Source: an uncultured Oscillospiraceae bacterium
Lineage (GTDB): Bacteria > Bacillota > Clostridia > Oscillospirales > Oscillospiraceae
NCBI GenBank assembly: GCA_902478785.1
Contig: CABSMJ010000030.1
Coordinates: forward strand, 1-19,385
DNA length: 19,385 nt
Direction of reading: 5' to 3'
Position 1 is the stretch's first letter, and the number at the start of each line of letters is the position of its first letter. A program made the position numbers and the translations under genes. Positions 12,940-19,385 of this stretch are shown piece by piece. Under the pieces are notes generated by a model. The model was not told where the DNA came from and ran no database searches. It saw nothing but the letters and a program-made list of their open reading frames with translations.

Positions 12940-13542
12940 ATGAACATCTTTCAAACCGCACCGGGCTGTTCCATCCCCTATCCCGACCAGATTCGGGAGG
13001 AGTATGAGGTCCGGGAGGGCCACTCTATTCTGGCCAATATCAGCTTCCCCCACCTGAGGCCCCTGGTGGAGGAGGTGTTCCGCTCCCTGCCGGAGCCTCT
13101 CTTCTTCGTGCTCCAGCTGCCTCTGTCCGTACAGGAGGAGCAGATGCTGCGCTATCCCAGAGGGCAGGCCCACCAGGAGGTTTTATACCTGGACAACCAG
13201 AGTCTGTCCCAAATCGAGGCCATCTGGGAATCCTACGGCTCCCTCCTCCTGGACGACGGGCTGTCCCAGTTCGCCATCGCCTCTCAGAAGAGCAACCAGG
13301 AAATCTTCGTTCAGAAGTACAAGATCACGGCCCTCTTCTCCCCCCAGCCCCGGGAGTTTGTCCCGCTGCTGGAGCGCTATGGTCTGCGGGAGGTCAAGCA
13401 CCTGGTGACCCCCTGGGACACCTTTACCGCCGCCACCCCCGGGGAGTGCCGCCGGGTGTCCTACGAGGGGATGGACGTGTTCCTGGTGGCTGAGGAGCTG
13501 AAAAAGCAGGGGATGTACCGCTACCGCATCACGGAGGAGTAG
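12940..13542 (+). CDS. Uncharacterised 200-residue protein
   Basis: ATG 12940 is chosen because GGAGG lies 8 bases upstream. An in-frame ATG at 12457 would add a Pro/Arg-rich stretch that is antisense to the alkyltransferase-like gene and is rejected. There is no signal peptide or membrane helix, so it is probably cytoplasmic. Visible features are EPLFFVLQLPLSVQEEQ, LYLDNQSLSQIEAIWESYG, LLDDGLSQFAIAS, EIFVQKYKITALFS and VKHLVTPWDTFTA. The overall look is an alpha/beta protein of 20-25 kDa. I do not recognise a family. It is convergent with the HAD gene, with only three bases between the stop codons. Confidence 0.82.
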   Translation: MNIFQTAPGCSIPYPDQIREEYEVREGHSILANISFPHLRPLVEEVFRSLPEPLFFVLQLPLSVQEEQMLRYPRGQAHQEVLYLDNQSLSQIEAIWESYGSLLLDDGLSQFAIASQKSNQEIFVQKYKITALFSPQPREFVPLLERYGLREVKHLVTPWDTFTAATPGECRRVSYEGMDVFLVAEELKKQGMYRYRITEE

Positions 13543-13545
13543 GAC

Positions 13546-14193
13546 TTACCCCACCAGGCACGCCAGCAGCTCCTCCGCCGTATCCACCAGATGGTCCGCC
13601 CCCAGGGGCTCCAGCGCCTTCCGGCCCCGGAAGCCCCAGCTGACCAGGATGCAGGGCAGTCCCGCATTCCGGGCGGTCTCCAGGTCCACTTCGGAGTCGC
13701 CCACATAGACGGCCCCCTCCTTGGTGCGGCCCAGCTTTTCCAGGGCGGCTTCCACCATGTCCGGCGCAGGCTTGCGGCGGATGCTCTCCGTCTGGCCCAT
13801 GGCCAGGAGATCGGGGAAGAACTTTTCCTTCAGCCGGGAGGCCGCCGCCGCATGCTTGTTGGACACCACCGCTACGGCACAGCCCTCCTGCTTCAGCCGC
13901 TCCAGCACCTGGGCCACGCCAGGATAGAAGTCCGTCCGGACCATGCAGTGGGTGTTGTACCACTCCTTGTACTCCCCCAGCAGCTGTTCAAAGTCCGGGG
14001 TGTCCTCCCCCTGGGGCAGGGCCTGTGCCATCAGGCGGCGGCTGCCGGTGCCCAGGAAGGAACGCACCTCCTCCCGGCTCCGGGCCGGGCAGCCATGGAC
14101 GGTCAGGGTGTGGTTGACGCTGTCGGCCAGGTCATCCAGGGTATTGAGCAGTGTGCCGTCCAGATCAAACAGCACCGTATCGTATTTTCTCAT
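13546..14193 (-). CDS. HAD-superfamily phosphatase, phosphoglycolate phosphatase-like
   Basis: All four HAD motifs are present: DLDGTL near the N terminus, VVSNK (motif II), RRKPAPD (motif III Lys) and GDSEVDLETA (motif IV). The helical cap between motifs I and II is the small alpha cap of the Gph/PGMB group. These are cytoplasmic Mg-dependent phosphatases. Phosphoglycolate is the usual assignment but the substrate cannot be told from motifs. Length (215) is typical. AAGGAGGAG lies upstream of ATG 14193. Confidence 0.92.
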   Translation of the reverse strand: MRKYDTVLFDLDGTLLNTLDDLADSVNHTLTVHGCPARSREEVRSFLGTGSRRLMAQALPQGEDTPDFEQLLGEYKEWYNTHCMVRTDFYPGVAQVLERLKQEGCAVAVVSNKHAAAASRLKEKFFPDLLAMGQTESIRRKPAPDMVEAALEKLGRTKEGAVYVGDSEVDLETARNAGLPCILVSWGFRGRKALEPLGADHLVDTAEELLACLVG

Positions 14194-14219
14194 TTGAGAT
14201 CTCCTCCTTGCTGCCCCTT

Positions 14220-14248
14220 ATCCTATCACCATACCCGGCGAGACGCAA
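14220..14248 (-). promoter_or_regulatory. Candidate promoter of the HAD phosphatase
   Basis: Minus-strand TTGCGT (14243-14248) and TAGGAT (14220-14225) are separated by 17 bases, close before the ribosome binding site. The -10 is imperfect. Confidence 0.45.
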
Positions 14249-14315
14249 GAGCATGTCCCGCCGGTTTTTCTCCCACTTTTCCCCCGAAGATTGGGCGCTT
14301 TTGCCCTCTTCCCGC

Positions 14316-14349
14316 AAAAAAGCGGAGGCCAGACGGCCTCCGCTTTTTT
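14316..14349. terminator. Terminator after the large membrane protein
   Basis: AAAAAAGCGGAGGCC-AGAC-GGCCTCCGCTTTTTT is a symmetric hairpin with runs of T on both strands. It lies just past the stop codon at 14369 and would end the minus-strand transcript. Confidence 0.92.
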
Positions 14350-14368
14350 CAATGCTGCAAAGTCTCTT

Positions 14369-16231
14369 TCAGGCGGCTTCCTCTGCCGTGCCTTCACCGG
14401 TTGGAGCGGTATCGCCTGTCTCCGGTTCCTCCTCAGGGAGGGGCAGAGTGATCTCTTCATCCTTGCCGGAGGCACGGTGGATCTGGCTGCCCGCCAGGAT
14501 ACTGCTGTTGGCACCTTCGGTATAGGTGATGGTCACCTGGTCCCCCACGTTGAGGATGACGGCCAGGGGACTGTCCGAAGCGCTGACGGCGTAGAACACG
14601 TCGCTGTCCGTCAGCCGGAAGAAATAATAGGAGTTGCCGTCCATCACGGCGGTGCGGATCTCGGCGATGGCACCGGTGACCTCCGCCTGATCGCTGGGCA
14701 GGGCCTCCGCCTCCGTCTCGCTGATGAGGTTGTTGTCCGCCAGGGCCTGGCGGTAGCTGGTCTCACAGGCCGCCACGGTGCCTCCGGTGGAGACGATGGA
14801 GTACTGCTGGACATTGACCATGGCATACATCTTCACCAGTCCGTCCTCGCCCTTGAGGGACATAAAATAGGTGGGCTGGCCGGCGATGTTCAGCAGCAGC
14901 GGGAACGTGGCGGTATAGCGCATCTGCTGGACCTGGCTCTGGGCGCTGGCCTTGGCAGATTCCTCCGTGGCGCCCGCCACAGAGTAGAACCGGGTCTCCT
15001 TGGTCCGCTGGTTGGAGAGCAAAAAGCCGATGTTGGACTGGTCGGAGGTGACGGAGGTGACGCCGGTGTACATATACACGTCATCGCCGATGGCGATATA
15101 GTTGTAGCCGTCGGTGGTGACCTTCACGTCCCGCTGGCCGAAGACGGAGTTCAAAAAGCCGTTGGCATACATGCCGTAGTAGTCATACTGCTGCATGATG
15201 AGCTCCGCCACATAGACCTGATCCACCCAGGAGGGGACCTCCTCATAGTACTGGCTCTCGCCGGTGACCGCATTCACCAGCACGGCGCCCTGGATATCGG
15301 TGCCGCCGAAGAGGCCGATGGTCTTGACCATCCGGGGACAGACCCAGTAGGGCTCTCCCTCCTCGTTGATCTCAAAGACCGGGTCGGCAAACATATAGGT
15401 GGGATAGTGGAAGCGCAGATGCCGCTGGAGGTTCCGACCGAAGTGCTCGGCGGGGGTGTACTTCATTCCCTCCTCCAGGCGCACCACCTCCACGTCCTGG
15501 GTCACCATGTCCACAATGAGATAGGCCGGCAGGCCATCGGAGCGGTTGGTGAACCATTTAATGAGGTCCGCGTAGGCCAGGGACGCCACCCGCACGGGAC
15601 GGCCCTGGTAGTTGATCTGGGTAAAGTCCTCCCGAATCTCGAACTGGGAGACCATATCCGCCAGCTCACCCAGCTTCCGGGTGGCCAGGCGCTGGGCCGA
15701 ATCCTTGTCCACCATGGGGATCTGATCGTAGGAGATCTCCTCCACCTCGGCGGCAAAGTCGCCGTTTTCCACAGTCAGCAGCTCACTGTAACTGCCGGCC
15801 CGCAGCACCACCCAGGAGGTCAGCGCACCCACAGCAATGACCACAATCAGCGCAATGATGGCAAAAAAGGGCACCGTACACTGCTTTTTCACAAAGCCCA
15901 CATAGCCCTTGACGCCAGTGCCCTGGAAGCCGGAGGTGATAAGGGCGCAGACCACATACACGATGCACAGCAAAAAGGCAAAGGCGTAGAACTCCTCCGC
16001 GTGGAGGTTGATGGCAGGCAGGCGGAGATAGAAATACACCAGGCCCACCACCAGCGTCACCGCCAGATTGATGAGCACCCGGGTAAAGGCGTTGCCGATG
16101 GCCTTGCGGGGCTTACGGGGTTTTGCCTCCTTGTGCTGGAAGGGATTTGCTCCGTTGCCCTGGGTGGGGTCGAAGCCACCCGGCTGGAAGCCGCCGGGGT
16201 TGAAACCGCCGAAGTTGAATATGAACGGCAT
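14369..16231 (-). CDS. Large membrane protein with extracytoplasmic domain, function unknown (620 aa)
   Basis: The N terminus has short Phe/Gly/Pro repeats (FNFGGFNPGGFQPGGF) and a basic patch. Three membrane helices follow, near residues 48-70, 80-103 and 117-140. A domain of about 450 residues comes next, with KWFTNRSDGLPAYLIVDMV, FGRNLQRHLRFHYPT, YTGVTSVTSDQSNIGFLL and GQPTYFMSLKGEDGLVKMYA. I recall large homologues across Clostridia that are often labelled CvpA-family. The label is weak and no activity is known. A C-terminal segment has an OB-like look (AVILNVGDQVTITYTEG) and an acidic tail. GGAGG lies 10 bases before ATG 16231. It is monocistronic. Confidence 0.85.
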   Translation of the reverse strand: MPFIFNFGGFNPGGFQPGGFDPTQGNGANPFQHKEAKPRKPRKAIGNAFTRVLINLAVTLVVGLVYFYLRLPAINLHAEEFYAFAFLLCIVYVVCALITSGFQGTGVKGYVGFVKKQCTVPFFAIIALIVVIAVGALTSWVVLRAGSYSELLTVENGDFAAEVEEISYDQIPMVDKDSAQRLATRKLGELADMVSQFEIREDFTQINYQGRPVRVASLAYADLIKWFTNRSDGLPAYLIVDMVTQDVEVVRLEEGMKYTPAEHFGRNLQRHLRFHYPTYMFADPVFEINEEGEPYWVCPRMVKTIGLFGGTDIQGAVLVNAVTGESQYYEEVPSWVDQVYVAELIMQQYDYYGMYANGFLNSVFGQRDVKVTTDGYNYIAIGDDVYMYTGVTSVTSDQSNIGFLLSNQRTKETRFYSVAGATEESAKASAQSQVQQMRYTATFPLLLNIAGQPTYFMSLKGEDGLVKMYAMVNVQQYSIVSTGGTVAACETSYRQALADNNLISETEAEALPSDQAEVTGAIAEIRTAVMDGNSYYFFRLTDSDVFYAVSASDSPLAVILNVGDQVTITYTEGANSSILAGSQIHRASGKDEEITLPLPEEEPETGDTAPTGEGTAEEAA

Positions 16232-16529
16232 GAAACCATGTCCTCCTTTTGTCTGCTGCGTCAGCCACGGTGAAGAGCTTTCCTCCGGCTCAGCTCCGCT
16301 TTACGGGAGTCTTTTCTCTCCCCGTTTTCCATGGTGCGCCTGTTTTCCAGATCAAGTTGATGCCCTGGAAATCCGTATGGCTCATGATACAGGAAAACTG
16401 TGAACAAATCAAGTATTCCCCGCTTTCCGCTGGAATTTCCCGTTGGAAAACAGGTGCGCTTTTTCCTCCCTTAGAATAGGTCCGTCCCCTCTCACGGCGC
16501 AGCTGTTTTCAGGCGACGCTCCAAAAACA
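16232..16529. other. Intergenic leader region with scattered inverted repeats
   Basis: No convincing gene is seen. The stretch holds the candidate promoter at 16384-16412. It also holds an 11-bp inverted repeat, CCTGTTTTCCA (16339-16349) and TGGAAAACAGG (16444-16454), plus further copies of the TTTTCC core. Short plus-strand frames here lack ribosome binding sites. Confidence 0.55.
16384..16412 (-). promoter_or_regulatory. Candidate promoter of the large membrane protein
   Basis: Minus-strand TTGATT (16407-16412) and TATCAT (16384-16389) are 17 bases apart. This gives a leader of about 145 bases that contains no recognisable riboswitch. Confidence 0.5.
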
Positions 16530-16557
16530 AAAAGGACATCCGTACGGATGTCCTTTT
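16530..16557. terminator. Terminator of the flavoprotein gene
   Basis: A 28-bp perfect palindrome, AAAAGGACATCCGT followed by its complement, lies just past the stop codon at 16574. T runs flank both sides, so it could work in either direction. Confidence 0.88.
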
Positions 16558-16573
16558 CGCCTTCAGGCAGCGC

Positions 16574-17473
16574 TCAGTTCAGAGCGGCGTTGATGGCCGC
16601 GATGGCGCCGTCCGCCACAGCGGTGGCCACCTGACGCACCTGCTTGACCCGGATATCTCCCGCCGCGTACACGCCGGGAATAGAGGTCTCCATCTTCTCA
16701 TTGGTCACGATATAGCCGTCCTGCAGCTCCAGTTGGGTGTAAAGCTGGGTGTTGGGGGTCACGCCCGCATACACGAAGATGCCGCAGCCGGGATCTTCGA
16801 TGGTCTCTACCGTGCCGTCCCGCTCGCTGGCGATCTCCAGCCGCTCCACCTGGTCCTTGCCATATACGCCGTGGAGGCGGGAGCCCAGCCGCACGGTGAT
16901 ATTGCCGGCGGCATCCACCTTGTTCCGGAACTCCGGAATGCAGCCCAGCTGGTCCTCAAAATGGATGATGGTCAGCTGACGGGCAAAGGAGGCCAGATAC
17001 AGCGCCTCTTTCACCGCGCCATCTGCGCCGCCCACCACGTAGATGTTTTTCCCGGCATAGGAGGCGCCATCCCGGGGCGCATTCAGGCCCATGCCCTTGC
17101 CGGCCAGCTCCACTTCCCCGGGAATCCCCAGCTTGCGGGGCGTGCCGCCATTGGCCAGGATCACCCGCCGGGCCTGATAGGTCCCCTGGGTAGTATGGAT
17201 GGTCTTGACCTCGCCTTCCAGCTCCACGCCGGTGACCGTCTCATAGGCGATCTCCACACCGGCGTTCAGCGCCTGCTCCTTCATGCGGGCGGCGAAGGTG
17301 GCACCGGTCTCCTGTGCCATCAGGGCTGTATAGTGGGTGACCGTGGACACCTTGCCGATGATGCCGCCCACCTGTGCCTGCTCCAGCACCAGCGTCTTTT
17401 TCCCCCGGCTCACCGCATAGATGCCCGCGCTGATTCCGGCAGGGCCGGCGCCGATAATAAGAATGTCATACAT
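16574..17473 (-). CDS. Thioredoxin-reductase-like flavoprotein without the CxxC redox centre
   Basis: The 299-residue protein has the TrxB fold: FAD motif DILIIGAGPAGISAG at the N terminus, VILANGGTPRKLGIPG in the middle, and the FAD signature GVYAAGDIRVKQVRQVATAVADG near the C terminus. The region that normally reads SYCATCDG is GLNAPRDG (129-136), so the catalytic cysteine pair is absent. The NADPH loop GGGDSA is GGADGA (148-153), and the HRR motif that binds the 2'-phosphate is HFEDQ. It is therefore probably not a thioredoxin reductase. The electron donor and acceptor are unknown, and ferredoxin or flavodoxin is conceivable. AAGGAGATAATCATC precedes ATG 17473. Monocistronic. Confidence 0.9.
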   Translation of the reverse strand: MYDILIIGAGPAGISAGIYAVSRGKKTLVLEQAQVGGIIGKVSTVTHYTALMAQETGATFAARMKEQALNAGVEIAYETVTGVELEGEVKTIHTTQGTYQARRVILANGGTPRKLGIPGEVELAGKGMGLNAPRDGASYAGKNIYVVGGADGAVKEALYLASFARQLTIIHFEDQLGCIPEFRNKVDAAGNITVRLGSRLHGVYGKDQVERLEIASERDGTVETIEDPGCGIFVYAGVTPNTQLYTQLELQDGYIVTNEKMETSIPGVYAAGDIRVKQVRQVATAVADGAIAAINAALN

Positions 17474-17530
17474 GATGATTATCTCCTTCCGGTTTTGGAT
17501 TCTCTGGTCTTTTTTCTTTTATCTGTGTTG

Positions 17531-17559
17531 ATTATACTCCCAATTATTCATAAAATAAA
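17531..17559 (-). promoter_or_regulatory. Promoter of the flavoprotein gene
   Basis: TATAAT (17531-17536, minus) is preceded at 17 bases by TTTATT (17554-17559), in an AT-rich tract that may act as an upstream element. Confidence 0.55.
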
Positions 17560-17567
17560 ATTAAGAA

Positions 17568-17836
17568 TTATAATTTTATCATAAATTTATATGATGAATC
17601 AAATGATGCCGGAAAGATGCATCCCATATATCCCTGAGGAACCAAAAGCAATGAGCAAACTAGCAACAGCCACGCAGCCATGGCGATCTCATGCTTCGCC
17701 TGCCACCCTGTTGGAGATTCCCGAAAGCAGGGTCCACTTTGCTCCTTTCCACACCCAACGGTCCTCTGACGGCCGTCGCGGCGCTGCCGTCCTTCGGCAG
17801 TCCTCTGCAAAGTGCGGAATCTGTCAGGAAAAACAG
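17568..17836. other. Intergenic region with nested inverted repeats, no convincing gene
   Basis: Short frames on both strands lack good ribosome binding sites and family resemblance. The part 17733-17817 is structured: outer arms CACTTTGC and GCAAAGTG enclose the palindrome GACGGCCGTC and the hairpin CTGCCG-TCCTT-CGGCAG. It could be a decayed element or part of a small structured RNA. Confidence 0.4.
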
Positions 17837-17865
17837 AAAAAGCACCTGCTACACAGGTGCTTTTT
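17837..17865. terminator. Terminator of the small membrane protein gene
   Basis: AAAAAGCACCTG pairs with CAGGTGCTTTTT around a 5-base loop, with T runs on both strands. It lies 40 bases after the stop of the 121-residue gene. Confidence 0.9.
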
Positions 17866-17904
17866 ATTGTCAGGTTTCTAAACAATTATGCTGCTTCTTT
17901 TATA

Positions 17905-18270
17905 TCACGATTCCGTTTTCTGATTATCCTTGTTTTCCTTCTTCATGCGGGCAAATGCAATGTAACACAAAATAGCCTGGATAACCGTAAACATAAAATA
18001 TAAAGGGAATAAGAGCATGGCCACACTGTATAAAATACCTGCAACAAGGGCAAAAGCCCGATGCCGCATAAAGAATGCCAGAATATTAAATATTACCGCC
18101 ACTCCGGCACAAATGAGATGGGGAAACACAATTGCCGTAGCTATGCCTGCTCCTATCGCCTCAGCCGTCCCGCTGCCATCATTGACACTGGTCCAATAAC
18201 TGACAGAATATAGTAAGTAAAGAATTCCCAATACTCCTGCAATGAGCGACAAAGCACTTCTCTTTTTCAT
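17905..18270 (-). CDS. Small multi-pass membrane protein (121 aa), function unknown
   Basis: Three or four hydrophobic segments are visible: ALSLIAGVLGILYLLYSVSYW, IATAIVFPHLICAGVAVIFNILAFF, and a long one covering ALVAGILYSVAMLLFPLYFMFTVIQAILCYIAF (two helices). The C terminus is charged (RMKKENKDNQKTES) and probably cytoplasmic. AAAGGAGGAG precedes ATG 18270. Base composition is more AT-rich than in the genes to the left. I do not recognise a family and no neighbour suggests a role. Confidence 0.8.
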   Translation of the reverse strand: MKKRSALSLIAGVLGILYLLYSVSYWTSVNDGSGTAEAIGAGIATAIVFPHLICAGVAVIFNILAFFMRHRAFALVAGILYSVAMLLFPLYFMFTVIQAILCYIAFARMKKENKDNQKTES

Positions 18271-18490
18271 ATTCGTATCTTCTCCTCCTTTTGTAATTGC
18301 AGCAAAATAGAAACCCGCAATCCAAGTGAAAAAGCTCTTGCTGAAAGAGTTTTGACAAACTATCTTCCACCTGTTTATATCCCGCTTTAAATCGGAATTT
18401 GTGCGGAAGCTCTGTTTAATCCTCTGTCTCTCCTTTTACATCTATGATTCGTCTCCAACTATACTCAAAGCCCACTATGAGCCACGCAAA
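18271..18490. other. AT-rich intergenic region with a plus-strand promoter candidate
   Basis: No protein gene is supported. On the plus strand TTGACA (18352-18357) is followed after 17 bases by TTATAT (18375-18380), with a small hairpin just upstream (CTCTT/AAGAG). If active it would transcribe about 160 bases up to the long hairpin at 18491-18548. Confidence 0.35.
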
Positions 18491-18548
18491 AATAAGAGCC
18501 GACTCCTGAAACAGTTCTAAAAAACTATTTCAAGAGTCGGCTCTTATT
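18491..18548 (-). terminator. Exceptionally long terminator hairpin (26-bp stem) of the orphan gene
   Basis: Arms 18491-18516 and 18523-18548 enclose a 6-base loop. The plus strand has two C/A mismatches. On the minus strand both become G-U wobbles, so the minus transcript forms an uninterrupted 26-pair stem, followed by TTTTTGCG. It lies 35 bases past the stop of the 161-residue gene, for which it is the natural terminator. Confidence 0.8.
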
Positions 18549-18582
18549 CAGTCAAATTGAAAGATCACAACACTATCGATGC

Positions 18583-19068
18583 CTACCTGCTGGAATGGGG
18601 ATTATTTTTGCCTCTTTTCTTTCGTTGTTGCAGATATATTCTTTTTGTATAATCTCTCCATTTACTAAGATCGGGAACGGAATCGTGGCAAAGGATCTGT
18701 TCAAAAACGACGCTTACATCCTCGACCCTGTGAAATTGCGCGCCAAACTGAGTCCATGGATGTTTCCGCACCCTTACAGTGCCTTTGTAAGCATAACTAA
18801 AAAAGCAGGGCACTTCAAAATGGAGTTCTACTTCCCATAGGGATTCTCCGTTACGGATTGCTTGTATGTAGGTCAATGGTCCACAGGAAAGGGGTTCTGG
18901 ATTTATATCAATAATCAGGTAGTTGTTGGGGGCGTTTTGTAGAGAGTGTATAATTAGATCAATAATCAAAAACTGCTCCGCGTCGATCGGGTTATTTACC
19001 TTGAGGTTCCATGCCGTTTGTCTTGCCGGATCTTTACATACAATATTTCTTTTTACTTTTGTATCCAT
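18583..19068 (-). CDS. Orphan 161-residue cytoplasmic protein, function unknown
   Basis: There is no signal peptide or membrane segment. Visible phrases are DAEQFLIIDLIIHSLQNAPN, YLIIDINPEPLSCGPLTYIQ, a beta-rich WEVELHFEVPCFF, and a basic C terminus (QQRKKRGKNNPHSSR). A GGAG sits about 9 bases before ATG 19068. The gene is clearly more AT-rich in base and codon use than the pilus and surface genes, and lies beside a tRNA gene, so it may be an acquired cargo gene. Small single-domain proteins of this style include immunity proteins, but I have no motif to claim that. Confidence 0.75.
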   Translation of the reverse strand: MDTKVKRNIVCKDPARQTAWNLKVNNPIDAEQFLIIDLIIHSLQNAPNNYLIIDINPEPLSCGPLTYIQAIRNGESLWEVELHFEVPCFFSYAYKGTVRVRKHPWTQFGAQFHRVEDVSVVFEQILCHDSVPDLSKWRDYTKRIYLQQRKKRGKNNPHSSR

Positions 19069-19207
19069 GACCCACCACTCCGCCTTTCATGATGCATTAC
19101 AATACTACAATACTGTGTTGAAACCATGCTTTTTGTGTTCTGATTTTGGCGTGTTTGCAAATCGAATGCCCGGATTTTTCTGACATCCCGCCGGTTCTAC
19201 CCCAAAG

Positions 19208-19243
19208 CCAAACCGCAACCCAGAGCAAGCGGTTGCGGTTTGG
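19208..19243. other. 13-bp hairpin downstream of the tRNA terminator
   Basis: CCAAACCGCAACC pairs perfectly with GGTTGCGGTTTGG around a 10-base loop. There is no T run, so it is not a typical terminator. Its loop (GCUUGCUC on the minus strand) is complementary to an arm of the neighbouring terminator (GAGCAAGC). Confidence 0.6.
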
Positions 19244-19278
19244 AAAGGAGCAGCAGCAGAATGAGCGCGCTCTGACTT

Positions 19279-19317
19279 TAAAAAAAATCGGAGCAAGCGA
19301 TGGAACGCTTGCTCCGA
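19279..19317 (-). terminator. Terminator of the tRNA-Lys transcript
   Basis: TCGGAGCAAGCG pairs with CGCTTGCTCCGA, followed on the minus strand by eight T, directly after the tRNA 3' end. Confidence 0.92.
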
Positions 19318-19319
19318 CG

Positions 19320-19385
19320 TGGTGACCCGGCGGGGATTCGAACCCCGGACCCACTGCTTAAAAGGCAGTTGCTCTGCCGACTGAG
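19320..19385 (-). tRNA. trnK: tRNA-Lys (anticodon TTT), 3' part, cut by the window edge
   Basis: The minus strand gives the D-arm end CTCAGTCGGCAGAGC and the anticodon stem ACTGC/GCAGT with loop CTTTTAA (anticodon TTT at 19360-19362). The T arm CGGGG-TTCGAAT-CCCCG, the acceptor strand CCGGGTC and an encoded ACCA end follow. The 5' acceptor strand lies beyond 19385. Confidence 0.96.

Noticed and set aside
14291..16273. 660-residue plus-strand open frame
   Set aside because: It is antisense to the 620-residue membrane protein, which has membrane helices, a ribosome binding site and a terminator. The plus frame is open because of GC-rich codon bias.
16068..16479. Plus-strand short frames in the leader of the large membrane protein
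   Set aside because: No ribosome binding sites. They overlap the start of the real gene and the candidate promoter.
17568..17885. 105-residue minus-strand frame with a hydrophobic C-terminal part
   Set aside because: It starts within the terminator of the neighbouring gene, is interrupted by structured repeats, and lacks a ribosome binding site and family resemblance.
18179..18370. 63-residue minus-strand frame
   Set aside because: Overlaps the start and ribosome binding site of the 121-residue membrane protein in another frame. No independent support.
18583..19385. Integrase or attachment-site pair next to tRNA-Lys
   Set aside because: No integrase-like frame and no repeat of the tRNA 3' end could be found in the window.

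Overview
The window looks like chromosomal DNA of a moderately GC-rich Firmicute of the class Clostridia, most likely a gut Oscillospiraceae relative of Flavonifractor, Lawsonibacter or Pseudoflavonifractor. This assignment is inference. It rests on protein style (DUF4860 pilus gene, SARP/BTAD regulator, class B sortase with a PKTG substrate), strong GGAGG ribosome binding sites and simple hairpin terminators. Nearly all genes lie on the minus strand; the two exceptions are the SARP-type regulator (11191-12390) and an unknown gene (12940-13542).

Region 1 (1-5840) is a surface-protein locus. It holds a secreted protein with an Ig-like domain, a VTEPEGG repeat and a BspA-type leucine-rich region (open at the left edge), a class B sortase, and an 823-residue sortase-anchored protein with four His/Cys CGYV repeats. 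Both surface genes are preceded by a cyclic di-GMP class I (GEMM-I) riboswitch. Each sits in a roughly 240-base leader that shares a promoter architecture, a palindrome and a compensated hairpin. The sortase has its own near-consensus promoter and no riboswitch.

Region 2 (5843-10990) is a type IV pilus cluster: GspF/PilC, four small single-pass pilin-like proteins (one DUF4860) and the retraction ATPase PilT. Its genes are tightly packed. No PilB extension ATPase or prepilin peptidase is present here. A transglutaminase-like lipoprotein sits just upstream.

Region 3 (11040-12440) is a divergently transcribed SARP/BTAD regulator whose C-terminal domain looks like a degenerate nucleotide-cyclase fold. 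Region 4 (12450-17560) is mostly housekeeping or uncharacterised: an alkyltransferase-like protein lacking the catalytic Cys, an unknown 200-residue protein, a HAD phosphatase, a large membrane protein with an extracytoplasmic domain, and a thioredoxin-reductase-like flavoprotein lacking CxxC. Region 5 (17560-19385) is more AT-rich. It carries a small membrane protein, an orphan 161-residue protein with a very long terminator hairpin, and the 3' part of a tRNA-Lys(TTT) gene at the right edge.

The unifying idea, part seen and part inferred, is a surface-colonisation neighbourhood. Cyclic di-GMP sensing by two riboswitches controls two adhesin-like proteins, a sortase anchors at least one of them, and type IV pilus genes plus a transcription regulator lie alongside.
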